DNA from: Cytophagales bacterium | Lineage (GTDB): Bacteria; Bacteroidota; Bacteroidia; Cytophagales; UBA9547 | Direction: 5' to 3' | Assembly: GCA_013297755.1 (NCBI GenBank) | Contig: JAAFIH010000040.1 | Location: 1-34,499, forward strand | DNA length: 34,499 nucleotides | Part shown: positions 6,235 through 13,690 of the stretch, in pieces | Layout: every line of letters begins with the position of its first letter | Position numbering within the stretch: position 1 is the stretch's first letter | Made by a program: the position numbers and the translations under genes | The notes under the pieces: generated by a model | Told to the model about the DNA's origin: nothing | The model's database searches: none | What the model saw: only the letters and a program-made list of their open reading frames with translations

Positions 6235-7827
6235 ATGAAAAAAATAATACCTAATATCAAAACTATACATGGTAAAATATCTTTACTCATTTTTATTTTA
6301 GTTATGAATTTTTTTATTTTTTCGGCTTATGTCGTTTACGAAAATTTTAACCTAAAAAGCAACTACAACACACTGTCATCTCATGCAGAGCCTTTAGTAA
6401 CCCTTAGATTTATTGCTCAATTTCAGCATTTATGTGGACAATATTGTATTGCAGTTGCTATTATAAACAAAGACACAACTGGCCAACCTAGTGGGTATTT
6501 GTTTACGAATAAAAATGTAAGCGATTTGCTAAATGCCATGCAAGCTCATGCTGATACTTTAGAAATTGGCAATGAATTCAGGCTTCATAAAGATTCTATA
6601 GATTACTATATACAAAAAAGTAGAGACATAAGCAAAGATTTATTTTCTATTATCAACAAAAGAAATATTTTATTTAAAACTAAAAAATATAAAGAAGCTG
6701 TTGCTATCGATAGTATTTTGCAAATAACTTATAGCAAAAATTTTAAGCCTAATTTTGATAAAGTGTTTGAGAAAATAAATGATGGAGTGGTAAATCATTT
6801 AAGTATAAAAGAAAACTTAATAAAAGTTCTTAAAGAGCAAATCTCAAGAATAGCTTTAGTTTGTGTTATTGTTACTTTGTTTATTCTTATTGTTGCCATC
6901 CTTGTATGGTATAATATTATCTCGTTTATTAAAAATAATATTCAAAGATTAATAAATAAAATTACAGATATTTCTCTTGGAATATTACAAAAAGAAAATG
7001 TAATTCAAAAAAACGAAATAGGCGAAATATTACTATCAACCAATACACTAATAGATAGTATGCAACATGCTGGCGATTTTGCAACACACATTGGCAAAGG
7101 CGATTTTGATTACGATTTTAAACCCATCAGCGAAAACGATACACTAGGTCAAGCTTTATTGACAATGAGAAACGAATTACAGAAATTCAAAATCGAAGAC
7201 CAAAAAAGATTGTGGACCAACGAAGGTTTTTCGAAGTTTGGAGAGCTACTCAGAAACTATAATGCTAACTTAGAAGAGCTAAGCAATGTTATTTTGGCAA
7301 ATTTGATAAAATATATAGATGCCAACCAAGGTGCAATTTTTATTGCAAAAACCGAAAATAATGATTCATTTTTAGAAATGATTTCTTGTTATGCCTACAA
7401 TAAAAAGAAATTTATCAATAATAAAATATTTGTAGGAGAAGGCTTAGTAGGTCAAGTATTTTTAGAAAAAGAACATATTTATTATAATGAAATACCAAAT
7501 AATTACATCAAAATCACTTCTGGGTTAGGAGAATCTCTGCCAAAATCGCTTTTAATTATGCCAATTAAATTAGACAAAGAAGTACTTGGTGTATTAGAAT
7601 TAGCCTCTTTCAAAAATATAGAAGAACACCAAATTGCTTTTGTAAATAAAGTTTGTGAAGATTTTGCTTCTGTAATCAACTCTGTAATAAACAACCAGAA
7701 AACACAGCTATTACTCTCAGAACTCCAACTCAAAACCGAACAAATGAAAGCCCAAGAAGAAGAACTGCTACAAAATATGGAAGAATTGATGGCCACACAA
7801 GAGCAAATGCAAAGAAAAGTAAAGTAA
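6235..7827 (+). CDS. Membrane HAMP-GAF protein with no output domain
   Basis: 530-residue inner-membrane protein built like a sensor. TM1 is at about 14-35, followed by a helical periplasmic region (36-203), TM2 (205-227), HAMP-like helices (228-280), a second HAMP-like segment (about 283-320, GDFDYDFKPISENDTLG), a GAF domain (about 345-487, with FVGEGLVGQVFLEK at 399-412) and a coiled coil rich in Glu and Gln (490-530). No histidine kinase, GGDEF, phosphatase or methyl-accepting domain is present. In related Bacteroidota proteins the segment EELLQNMEELMATQEQMQ normally links to PAS or other domains, so this protein may be a shortened form or may act through a partner. A -7-like TATACTTG is at 6195-6202. 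The ligand is unknown. Confidence 0.85.
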   Translation: MKKIIPNIKTIHGKISLLIFILVMNFFIFSAYVVYENFNLKSNYNTLSSHAEPLVTLRFIAQFQHLCGQYCIAVAIINKDTTGQPSGYLFTNKNVSDLLNAMQAHADTLEIGNEFRLHKDSIDYYIQKSRDISKDLFSIINKRNILFKTKKYKEAVAIDSILQITYSKNFKPNFDKVFEKINDGVVNHLSIKENLIKVLKEQISRIALVCVIVTLFILIVAILVWYNIISFIKNNIQRLINKITDISLGILQKENVIQKNEIGEILLSTNTLIDSMQHAGDFATHIGKGDFDYDFKPISENDTLGQALLTMRNELQKFKIEDQKRLWTNEGFSKFGELLRNYNANLEELSNVILANLIKYIDANQGAIFIAKTENNDSFLEMISCYAYNKKKFINNKIFVGEGLVGQVFLEKEHIYYNEIPNNYIKITSGLGESLPKSLLIMPIKLDKEVLGVLELASFKNIEEHQIAFVNKVCEDFASVINSVINNQKTQLLLSELQLKTEQMKAQEEELLQNMEELMATQEQMQRKVK

Positions 7828-7840
7828 ACTTATAAATTCA

Positions 7841-7927
7841 ATGTCGTTTACTTAAGCATTTTTTAATGCTTCTATCTTAGTCTTTCTCCAAAAGCGAAAG
7901 TAAATAGGATTCTAAAGTAAACAACAT
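7841..7927 (+). repeat. 87-bp element with terminal inverted repeats, copy 1
   Basis: The element is bounded by ATGTCGTTTACTT (7841-7853) and AAGTAAACAACAT (7915-7927), which are inverted copies with one mismatch. A second copy in the opposite orientation lies at 20545-20630; hand alignment gives about 80 percent identity with one gap. Inside copy 1, AAGCATT and AATGCTT form a 7-bp hairpin that is not kept in copy 2, and CTTTC/GAAAG could pair. It codes for nothing. It may be a MITE-like or other small dispersed element; it begins 14 bp after the HAMP-GAF gene. Confidence 0.7.
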
Positions 7928-7959
7928 AGACTTATAACTTCAATTTTTTTAAAATTATT

Positions 7960-7990
7960 ATTGCATTACTAATTTTCTGATATACATTTG
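7960..7990 (+). promoter_or_regulatory. Promoter of the thiamine-regulated TonB receptor
   Basis: ATTG (7960-7963; one mismatch to TTTG) is separated by exactly 19 bp from TACATTTG (7983-7990), which fits the Bacteroidota -33/-7 consensus. Transcription would start near 7995, immediately before the TPP riboswitch aptamer, as expected. Confidence 0.65.
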
Positions 7991-7999
7991 CACAAAATT

Positions 8000-8080
8000 T
8001 TAGGGGTGTCAATACAATTTTGTAACGACTGAGATTATACCCTTTGAACCTGATGAGGATAATGCCTACGAAGGGAAAAA
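8000..8080 (+). promoter_or_regulatory. TPP (thiamine pyrophosphate, THI-box) riboswitch
   Basis: The conserved THI-box cores are present in order: AGGGGTG (8002-8008), CTGAGA (8029-8034), ACCCTTTGAACCTGAT (8039-8054), GGATAATGCC (8057-8066) and GAAGGGA (8070-8076). Such aptamers bind thiamine pyrophosphate and normally reduce expression of thiamine synthesis or uptake genes. The only gene downstream is the TonB-dependent receptor at 8180, about 100 nt away. No clear terminator lies between, so control is probably at translation initiation (inference). Confidence 0.93.
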
Positions 8081-8179
8081 GCCAAAGTTTTGTGGTTGCA
8101 CAGTCGTGTATACGCATACTTTAATTCTCAACTCTCTAAGTTTTAATGTTTGATTTTCAACAATTAAAGCCTAAGAGCC

Positions 8180-10414
8180 ATGTTTATTACCAGTTTACTT
8201 TCTATTATTTTTGGTGCATTTGCACTCAAAGATTCTGTTCAACTCAATGATTCCCTAAAACAGGATATTATCATTTTTGCAACCAGAGCAACCCAACAAA
8301 CCCCAGTTTCTCAATCCAATTTTGATAAAAAAAAGATTGAAAATCTATATTATGGAGCCGATTTGCCCTATATTTTGCACAATTCGCCAAGCATTATTGC
8401 CCAATCAGATGCTGGAAATGGGTTTGGATACAGCTATTTTAGATTGAGAGGTATTGACAATACCAGAATTAATTTTAATATCAACGGAATCCCCATCAAC
8501 GACCCTGAAAATCATGGATTTTTTAGTAATAATTTTGCCGATTTGGCTAGTTCTGCTAGTAGTATTCAAATCCAAAGAGGCATAGGTACTTCGTTTAATG
8601 GAACTGCTCCTATTGCTGGTTCTGTCCAAATTGCTACCCAAGATATAAGAGAACCCAAATTTACAAAACTTACTTTAGGATATGGAAGCTACGATAGCCG
8701 AAGAATCTCAATAGAACACAATACTGGTGTAGATAAAGTAAGTAAAATGGGTATTTATGCACGTATTTCAATGTTATCATCTGACGGATTTAGAAAAAAC
8801 TCTGCTTCCAATATGAAAACTTTTTTTTTAGGTGGCGGCTATTTTGGTTCTCGTTCTACCCTCAAATTTAATATTTTTGGTGGCTCTACGCAAAGCAATT
8901 TGGCCTATTTTGCAGTTTCTAAATCTGCTCTTGAGCTAGATTATCAAACAAATTTTAATTCCCCATCCGAAAAAGATGCATTTCAACAATTTTTTTATCA
9001 ACTTCAATATGAATACAAATTGTCAAATAAATTTAAAATATCTGCGATGGCTTATTTAGTTCAAGGAAATGCCCCCAAATTTAGTTATAATGCTATCAAT
9101 AATTTCCCTGATCCACTTACTTATGATTTTTTTAACCTACCAAACCCAAATCAAAACACCACAAGTAGTAATTTTTTATTAAATTATAAATTAGATCAAA
9201 CTAATGTTGGTGGAATTGGATTATTAAACTACAAATCCAAAAATATGACTGGTTCATTGGGTTTACATGCCAGCAACTTCAAAGCTAATCACTCGCAAGA
9301 AGTACTAGAAGCTGATATTTTCCCTGATGGTTATACCCCAGGACACGAAGTGTATTTTAATACAGGTATAAAACAAGAAATAAGTACATTTTTTAAATTA
9401 AATTACTTAATTGCTCAGAGACTTACTTTATTTACAGACATACAATTAAGAAAAACAAATTTCAACTATTCTTACATAAAACAGCCCATTTTTGTTTACG
9501 AATACAATGCAGAGGCCTTGAATTGGTTATTTTTGAACCCTAAAATAGGAGCACAAATCTCAATTACAGACAAGTTTAGTACTTACACATCGTTTGGTGT
9601 TACCAGCCGAGAGCCAGCAAGATTAGATATGTTTCAAGGAAATGATTATGCCCCATTTGAAATAAATAAATCAAATATTCCTCAGCCAGAAAAAGTTTAT
9701 GACACTGAATTAGGATTAAAATATAGTAATAAATCAATAAATTTTGCTATTAATGGATTTAATATGTCGTTTGAAAATGAAATAGTAGCTACTGGCACAT
9801 TAAACAATTTTGGCTATTATCTCCGACAAAATGTACCCAGTAGCTTTAGAAGAGGCATAGAAATAGAAACTACGTTTGATTTTCTCAAAAAATTTAGTTT
9901 CTCAAATGCTACAACAATATCATATAATAAAATAAAATCTTACTCACAGTCATTTTTAGTAAAAGACAGTATTGGATTTAATAAAATATATGACCAAAAT
10001 GGAAATACAGAAAATATTACTGAAATATTCTCAAATGTAACACCAGTACTCACACCAAATTTTAGTACTTACTCAAGTATTTCTTACAAACCTACCGAAT
10101 TTATGCTAATAGAACTGGCCGCAAGATATGTTGGTAAAATGTACTTAGACAATACCAACAAAGACCAACTTACCACTCCTGATTATATTGTAGTTGATGC
10201 CAAAATAGATGTTAAACTAACCAAATTGACTAAAATAAATTCTTATTTTAGACTATTTTGTAATAATTTATTAAACACAAAATATTACACCTCAGGCACT
10301 CCTTCACATTGGTTTAATCAATCAAACACCAATGGCGTAAATCGCTTTGATAAACCCAACTATTTTGTAGGTGCACTTAGAAATATGATGGTAACTGTTG
10401 GGGTTAATTTTTAA
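8180..10414 (+). CDS. TonB-dependent outer-membrane receptor, probably for thiamine
   Basis: 744-residue outer-membrane receptor that would import a substrate using TonB energy. It has a short N-terminal signal peptide (about 1-15), a plug domain (about 25-150) with YSYFRLRGIDNTRINFNINGIPINDPE (in parts, residues about 82-110) and IQRGIGTSFNG, then a 22-strand-type barrel with alternating aromatic residues, ending NMMVTVGVNF with the terminal Phe typical of outer-membrane barrels. The TPP riboswitch upstream implies that the substrate is thiamine or a thiamine precursor; this rests on context, not on the protein itself. No N-terminal CarboxypepD_reg domain is seen, so it is not a SusC-type protein. 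The start ATG has no visible Shine-Dalgarno, as is usual here. Confidence 0.9.
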   Translation: MFITSLLSIIFGAFALKDSVQLNDSLKQDIIIFATRATQQTPVSQSNFDKKKIENLYYGADLPYILHNSPSIIAQSDAGNGFGYSYFRLRGIDNTRINFNINGIPINDPENHGFFSNNFADLASSASSIQIQRGIGTSFNGTAPIAGSVQIATQDIREPKFTKLTLGYGSYDSRRISIEHNTGVDKVSKMGIYARISMLSSDGFRKNSASNMKTFFLGGGYFGSRSTLKFNIFGGSTQSNLAYFAVSKSALELDYQTNFNSPSEKDAFQQFFYQLQYEYKLSNKFKISAMAYLVQGNAPKFSYNAINNFPDPLTYDFFNLPNPNQNTTSSNFLLNYKLDQTNVGGIGLLNYKSKNMTGSLGLHASNFKANHSQEVLEADIFPDGYTPGHEVYFNTGIKQEISTFFKLNYLIAQRLTLFTDIQLRKTNFNYSYIKQPIFVYEYNAEALNWLFLNPKIGAQISITDKFSTYTSFGVTSREPARLDMFQGNDYAPFEINKSNIPQPEKVYDTELGLKYSNKSINFAINGFNMSFENEIVATGTLNNFGYYLRQNVPSSFRRGIEIETTFDFLKKFSFSNATTISYNKIKSYSQSFLVKDSIGFNKIYDQNGNTENITEIFSNVTPVLTPNFSTYSSISYKPTEFMLIELAARYVGKMYLDNTNKDQLTTPDYIVVDAKIDVKLTKLTKINSYFRLFCNNLLNTKYYTSGTPSHWFNQSNTNGVNRFDKPNYFVGALRNMMVTVGVNF

Positions 10415-10600
10415 TAAAAATATCATTAAAATTATACTAGTTATTATTGACAATTCAAAAACTTTTTACACAACGCTCAAATATTACTATTAGAGTAAAA
10501 GTAATTGATAAAGATAAACATTTCAATTTCAAAAAACCTAGAAAGTCAATATTTATACCAAAGATTTGATCCCTCTAAGCAATAGAATATTCGATGGATA

Positions 10601-10628
10601 AAGTTCCACTTAAAAAAAAGTGGAACTT
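10601..10628. terminator. 11-bp perfect hairpin, possible terminator
   Basis: AAGTTCCACTT (10601-10611) pairs with AAGTGGAACTT (10618-10628) around six A. It lies between the TonB receptor (plus) and the tRNA-Arg gene (minus), so it may end either transcript. There is no strong T-run after the stem on either strand, so the terminator call is tentative. The rest of 10415-10690 shows no gene. Confidence 0.5.
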
Positions 10629-10691
10629 CTATTGATTAAATTTGCCTTTCCAAGTTTAAAAAAATAGTATGGTTTGGCTGAAAACAAATAG

Positions 10692-10763
10692 TGACTCCGG
10701 CAGGAATCGAACCTGCATCTAGAGTTTAGGAAACTCCTATTCTATCCATTGAACTACGGTGCC
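10692..10763 (-). tRNA. tRNA-Arg (anticodon CCU)
   Basis: The minus strand folds as a tRNA: acceptor GGCACCG against CGGAGTC (one A-A mismatch at 4-69), D arm with GTTC, anticodon stem GGAGT/ACTCT around TTCCTAA, so the anticodon is CCU, which reads AGG as arginine. The T arm GCAGG-TTCGATT-CCTGC and discriminator A follow; CCA is not encoded. The ends are accurate to a base or two. Confidence 0.9.
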
Positions 10764-10832
10764 TGTTTTTTTTAAAGAAAAATGACATTTATTTTTTCTT
10801 TAAAATGGATTGCAAATAAAACAAAAAAATAT

Positions 10833-12119
10833 TTATTCTACTACTTTTGAACCTTTTAATGCGTAAAATAAAACATATATATAACAAATAATAGGCAAAA
10901 TAAACGATGTTGTGATATTAGCAGCATCTGAAATCAAACCCATCAAAGGGGGCAATATAGCAGCTCCACAGATACCCATGACCAGATATGTAGAGCCATC
11001 TTTGGTCTGAACACCCAATTTATGAAGTGCCAACGTAAATATAATAGGAAACTGTACAGAATTGAAAAAACCCAAAGCCACAATACAAATAGCAGCCACA
11101 TAGCCACTCGTACACATAGCCAAAACTAGCATAAGAGCTGCAAAACTAGAAAAAAAAGCCAAAATAGTGCTTGCTTGGTATTTGCTAGTGAGGTAAGCAC
11201 CCAAGAATCTACCTAGCATAAATGTGCCCCAAAAAAACGATAAATAGGTTGTAGCCATGTTTTCGGTAAGGGCAGGAATTTGTAAATATTGTAAGAATCT
11301 CATAAAAAAACTAGCTACACCTTCTTGGGCACCTACATACAAAAATATGCCCAAAACACCCAAAACTAAATGTTTATGTTTAAAAACACTTCCTTTATTG
11401 GCATCACTATTTGAGGTATTTTCGTCTTCTTTTACTTCTGGTAAATTTGAAAAATAAATACAAACAGCAACTAAAATTATCAAACAAACCAAACCCAAAT
11501 AAGGCATTTTTACACGATCGGCTTCAGCAATCTGAAATGCCAGATATTCGGGAGCTGTCATGGCTGTTATTTGTTCTGTTGTTTTTTCGTTTCCAGATAA
11601 TATCAACAAACCGCCTAGTTTTGGAGCAATAGTTCCACCCAAACCATTGAAGGCCTGTGCTAAATTAAGACGACTGGAAGCCGTGGCTGGGTTGCCCAAC
11701 ACAGATACATAAGGATTGGCAGCCACTTCTAAAAAACAAGCACCAATGGCCATAATAAAAAGGGCAGCCAGAAAAAATCCATACATTCTAAAATCGGCAG
11801 CAGGATAAAATAAGGCAGCCCCAACCCCACAAATGGCCAAGCCAATTAATATGCCATTTTTATATCCTACTTTTTTCATGACCCAACCAGCAGGAATTGC
11901 TCCTACAAAATAAGCAGTAAAAAATGCACTTTGAACCAATGAAGACTGAAAATCAGTAAGATTAAACGCTTTTTTAAGATGAGGAATTAGTATGTCATTT
12001 AGTTTTCCCATGACTGCCCACATAAAAAATAGTGCTATAATTACAATCAAGGGTTTTGTGTAGTTGGTGGTTTTCCAATCTTCGTTTGTAGAGCCAACAG
12101 TTGTAGGAGCTAAAGCCAT
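10833..12119 (-). CDS. FucP-type sugar transporter (major facilitator superfamily)
   Basis: 428-residue, probably 12-TM, inner-membrane symporter. The loop motif ANPYVSVLG (about 134-142) followed by RLNLAQAFNGLGG (about 149-161) is characteristic of the FHS/FucP family (L-fucose, glucose/galactose, and in some relatives N-acetylglucosamine); AGWVMKKVGYKNG (about 77-89) is the MFS loop 2-3 motif. The exact sugar cannot be told from sequence, and no sugar-catabolic gene is adjacent. Length is normal. It is divergent from rfbF with a 224-bp A/T-rich gap. An ATGCT-AAAA-AGCAT hairpin lies in its upstream region (about 12159-12172). Confidence 0.9.
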   Translation of the reverse strand: MALAPTTVGSTNEDWKTTNYTKPLIVIIALFFMWAVMGKLNDILIPHLKKAFNLTDFQSSLVQSAFFTAYFVGAIPAGWVMKKVGYKNGILIGLAICGVGAALFYPAADFRMYGFFLAALFIMAIGACFLEVAANPYVSVLGNPATASSRLNLAQAFNGLGGTIAPKLGGLLILSGNEKTTEQITAMTAPEYLAFQIAEADRVKMPYLGLVCLIILVAVCIYFSNLPEVKEDENTSNSDANKGSVFKHKHLVLGVLGIFLYVGAQEGVASFFMRFLQYLQIPALTENMATTYLSFFWGTFMLGRFLGAYLTSKYQASTILAFFSSFAALMLVLAMCTSGYVAAICIVALGFFNSVQFPIIFTLALHKLGVQTKDGSTYLVMGICGAAILPPLMGLISDAANITTSFILPIICYIYVLFYALKGSKVVE

Positions 12120-12343
12120 GTATTAATTTTTATTTTTGTTTTTAAAATTATTTTTAAATGCTTTTTAGCATTTTTTTTGCAATTTATACCATTTTCTATA
12201 AATATTTGCATTATTTTGATAAATAATATAATTGCTGCCATAAAACTTTTAAAAAAAAACAAAAAATTAAAATACTTTATCGAAAAATTGCATTTAGGTA
12301 GATGATTTAGATATAATTTATAGATATTTGTAACAAAAAAATC

Positions 12344-13117
12344 ATGCCAAAAGTACTCATACTTGCAGGTGGCCTTGGTACAAGGCTGAGCGAAGAAACA
12401 ACCCTAAAGCCAAAACCAATGGTCGAAATTGGCGGTAAACCCATTTTATGGCACATAATGTCCATGTATAGTGCATTTGGATTCAACGAATTTGTTATTC
12501 TTTGTGGCTATAAAGGTCATGTAATAAAAGAATATTTTTCTAATTATTACTTACATCAAAATGATTTAACCATTGATTTAAAAAATAATACTATAGAATA
12601 TTTTAATAATGTAGCCGAAAACTGGAAAATTACCCTTATAGATACAGGCCAACATACCATGACTGGCGGTAGGATAAAAAAAGCCCTGCCTTACATCAAT
12701 AACGAAACTTTTTTGCTCACTTATGGAGATGGCGTTTCGGATACAAATATTAGAAAAACTTACGAATTTCATCAAAAACATGAAAAAAAAATAACTGTTA
12801 CTGCCATTCAACCTGAGGCCAGATATGGTATTTTAGACATAGAAAATGAAACTGATGTAAAAGGCTTTTTAGAAAAACCCAAAGGCGAAGCTGGATGGAT
12901 AAATGGCGGATTTTTTGTTTGTGAGCCTTCTGTAATTGATTATATTGCAGACGATACTACAATTTTTGAACGAGAACCTATGCAAAAATTGGTTGCCGAT
13001 GGCCAAATGAAAACCTACAAACACGATGGTTTTTGGCAATGTATGGATACCATGAGAGATAAAACAAAACTGCAAGAATTATGGGATTCGGGCGATGCTC
13101 CTTGGATAAAAAAATGA
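12344..13117 (+). CDS. rfbF: Glucose-1-phosphate cytidylyltransferase
   Basis: 257-residue sugar nucleotidyltransferase that makes CDP-glucose from CTP and glucose 1-phosphate, the entry to CDP-dideoxyhexose and related O-antigen sugars. The N-terminus LAGGLGTRLSEETTLKPKPM (residues 6-25) is the nucleotide-binding signature with the RfbF-specific SEET; GDGVSDTNI and FLEKPKGEAGWINGGFFVCEP (in parts) are also typical. Length equals the family norm. Near-consensus GATATTTG stands about 10 bp before the ATG. The usual partner rfbG (CDP-glucose 4,6-dehydratase) is not in this window. Its TGA overlaps the ATG of the following Smr gene (ATGA), which points to translational coupling. Confidence 0.95.
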   Translation: MPKVLILAGGLGTRLSEETTLKPKPMVEIGGKPILWHIMSMYSAFGFNEFVILCGYKGHVIKEYFSNYYLHQNDLTIDLKNNTIEYFNNVAENWKITLIDTGQHTMTGGRIKKALPYINNETFLLTYGDGVSDTNIRKTYEFHQKHEKKITVTAIQPEARYGILDIENETDVKGFLEKPKGEAGWINGGFFVCEPSVIDYIADDTTIFEREPMQKLVADGQMKTYKHDGFWQCMDTMRDKTKLQELWDSGDAPWIKK

Positions 13118-13614
13118 TACAACCAGGCTCAAAATTTAGATTTTTGCACCAAAAAGGGGGTGGTACAGTATATAGTCAGTTGGCCAATGGTAAATATCAT
13201 GTAGAGCTAGAAGAAGGTTTTTTTGTAGATGTGTATGCCAATGAAATTGTAGAAATAAAAATAGATTTTTCTGAAATAAATTCTGTAAAAAATAAAGATA
13301 GCATTATTACTAATTCTAATGTCATAAAAAATAAAAAAAGCAAAAAAAATGAGCCAATTTTAGATTTACATCTAAACCAAAGCCTACAAAACATAAATCA
13401 TCTAGAAATGCAACTATCTTACTTGAAACAATGGCTCTTAGATTGTGTTGCCAATAAATACCCATTTGCTACTATCATTCATGGCGATGGTAATGGGATA
13501 TTAAAAAAAGAAGTTGTTTTGGTATTAAAAAAAAATAAAAACATCAAAGAGATACTTCCTGGGGATGCTTTTAAATATGGAACTGGAGCAACTAAAATTA
13601 TTTTTAAATATTAA
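13114..13614 (+). CDS. Small protein with DUF2027-like N-terminus and Smr domain
   Basis: 166-residue protein. The frame extends upstream to an ATG at 13081 inside rfbF; the start at 13114 is preferred because it gives a 4-bp ATGA overlap with rfbF and the N-terminus MIQPGSKFRFLHQKGGG, which resembles the beginning of Bacteroidota DUF2027/Smr proteins. A low-complexity Lys/Asn linker (about 55-80) precedes a C-terminal Smr domain (about 82-166) with DLH (84-86) and HGDGNGILK (123-131). Smr domains are nucleases or nucleic-acid-binding modules. It is shorter than most DUF2027-Smr proteins. Role unknown; the coupling to rfbF may be only positional. Confidence 0.8.
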   Translation: MIQPGSKFRFLHQKGGGTVYSQLANGKYHVELEEGFFVDVYANEIVEIKIDFSEINSVKNKDSIITNSNVIKNKKSKKNEPILDLHLNQSLQNINHLEMQLSYLKQWLLDCVANKYPFATIIHGDGNGILKKEVVLVLKKNKNIKEILPGDAFKYGTGATKIIFKY

Positions 13615-13690
13615 AAATATTTTTAGTCATTATTAGTAATTTTTTAACATTTTATTCTATTAACTAAAGTAATAAAAATTATAAATAAAT

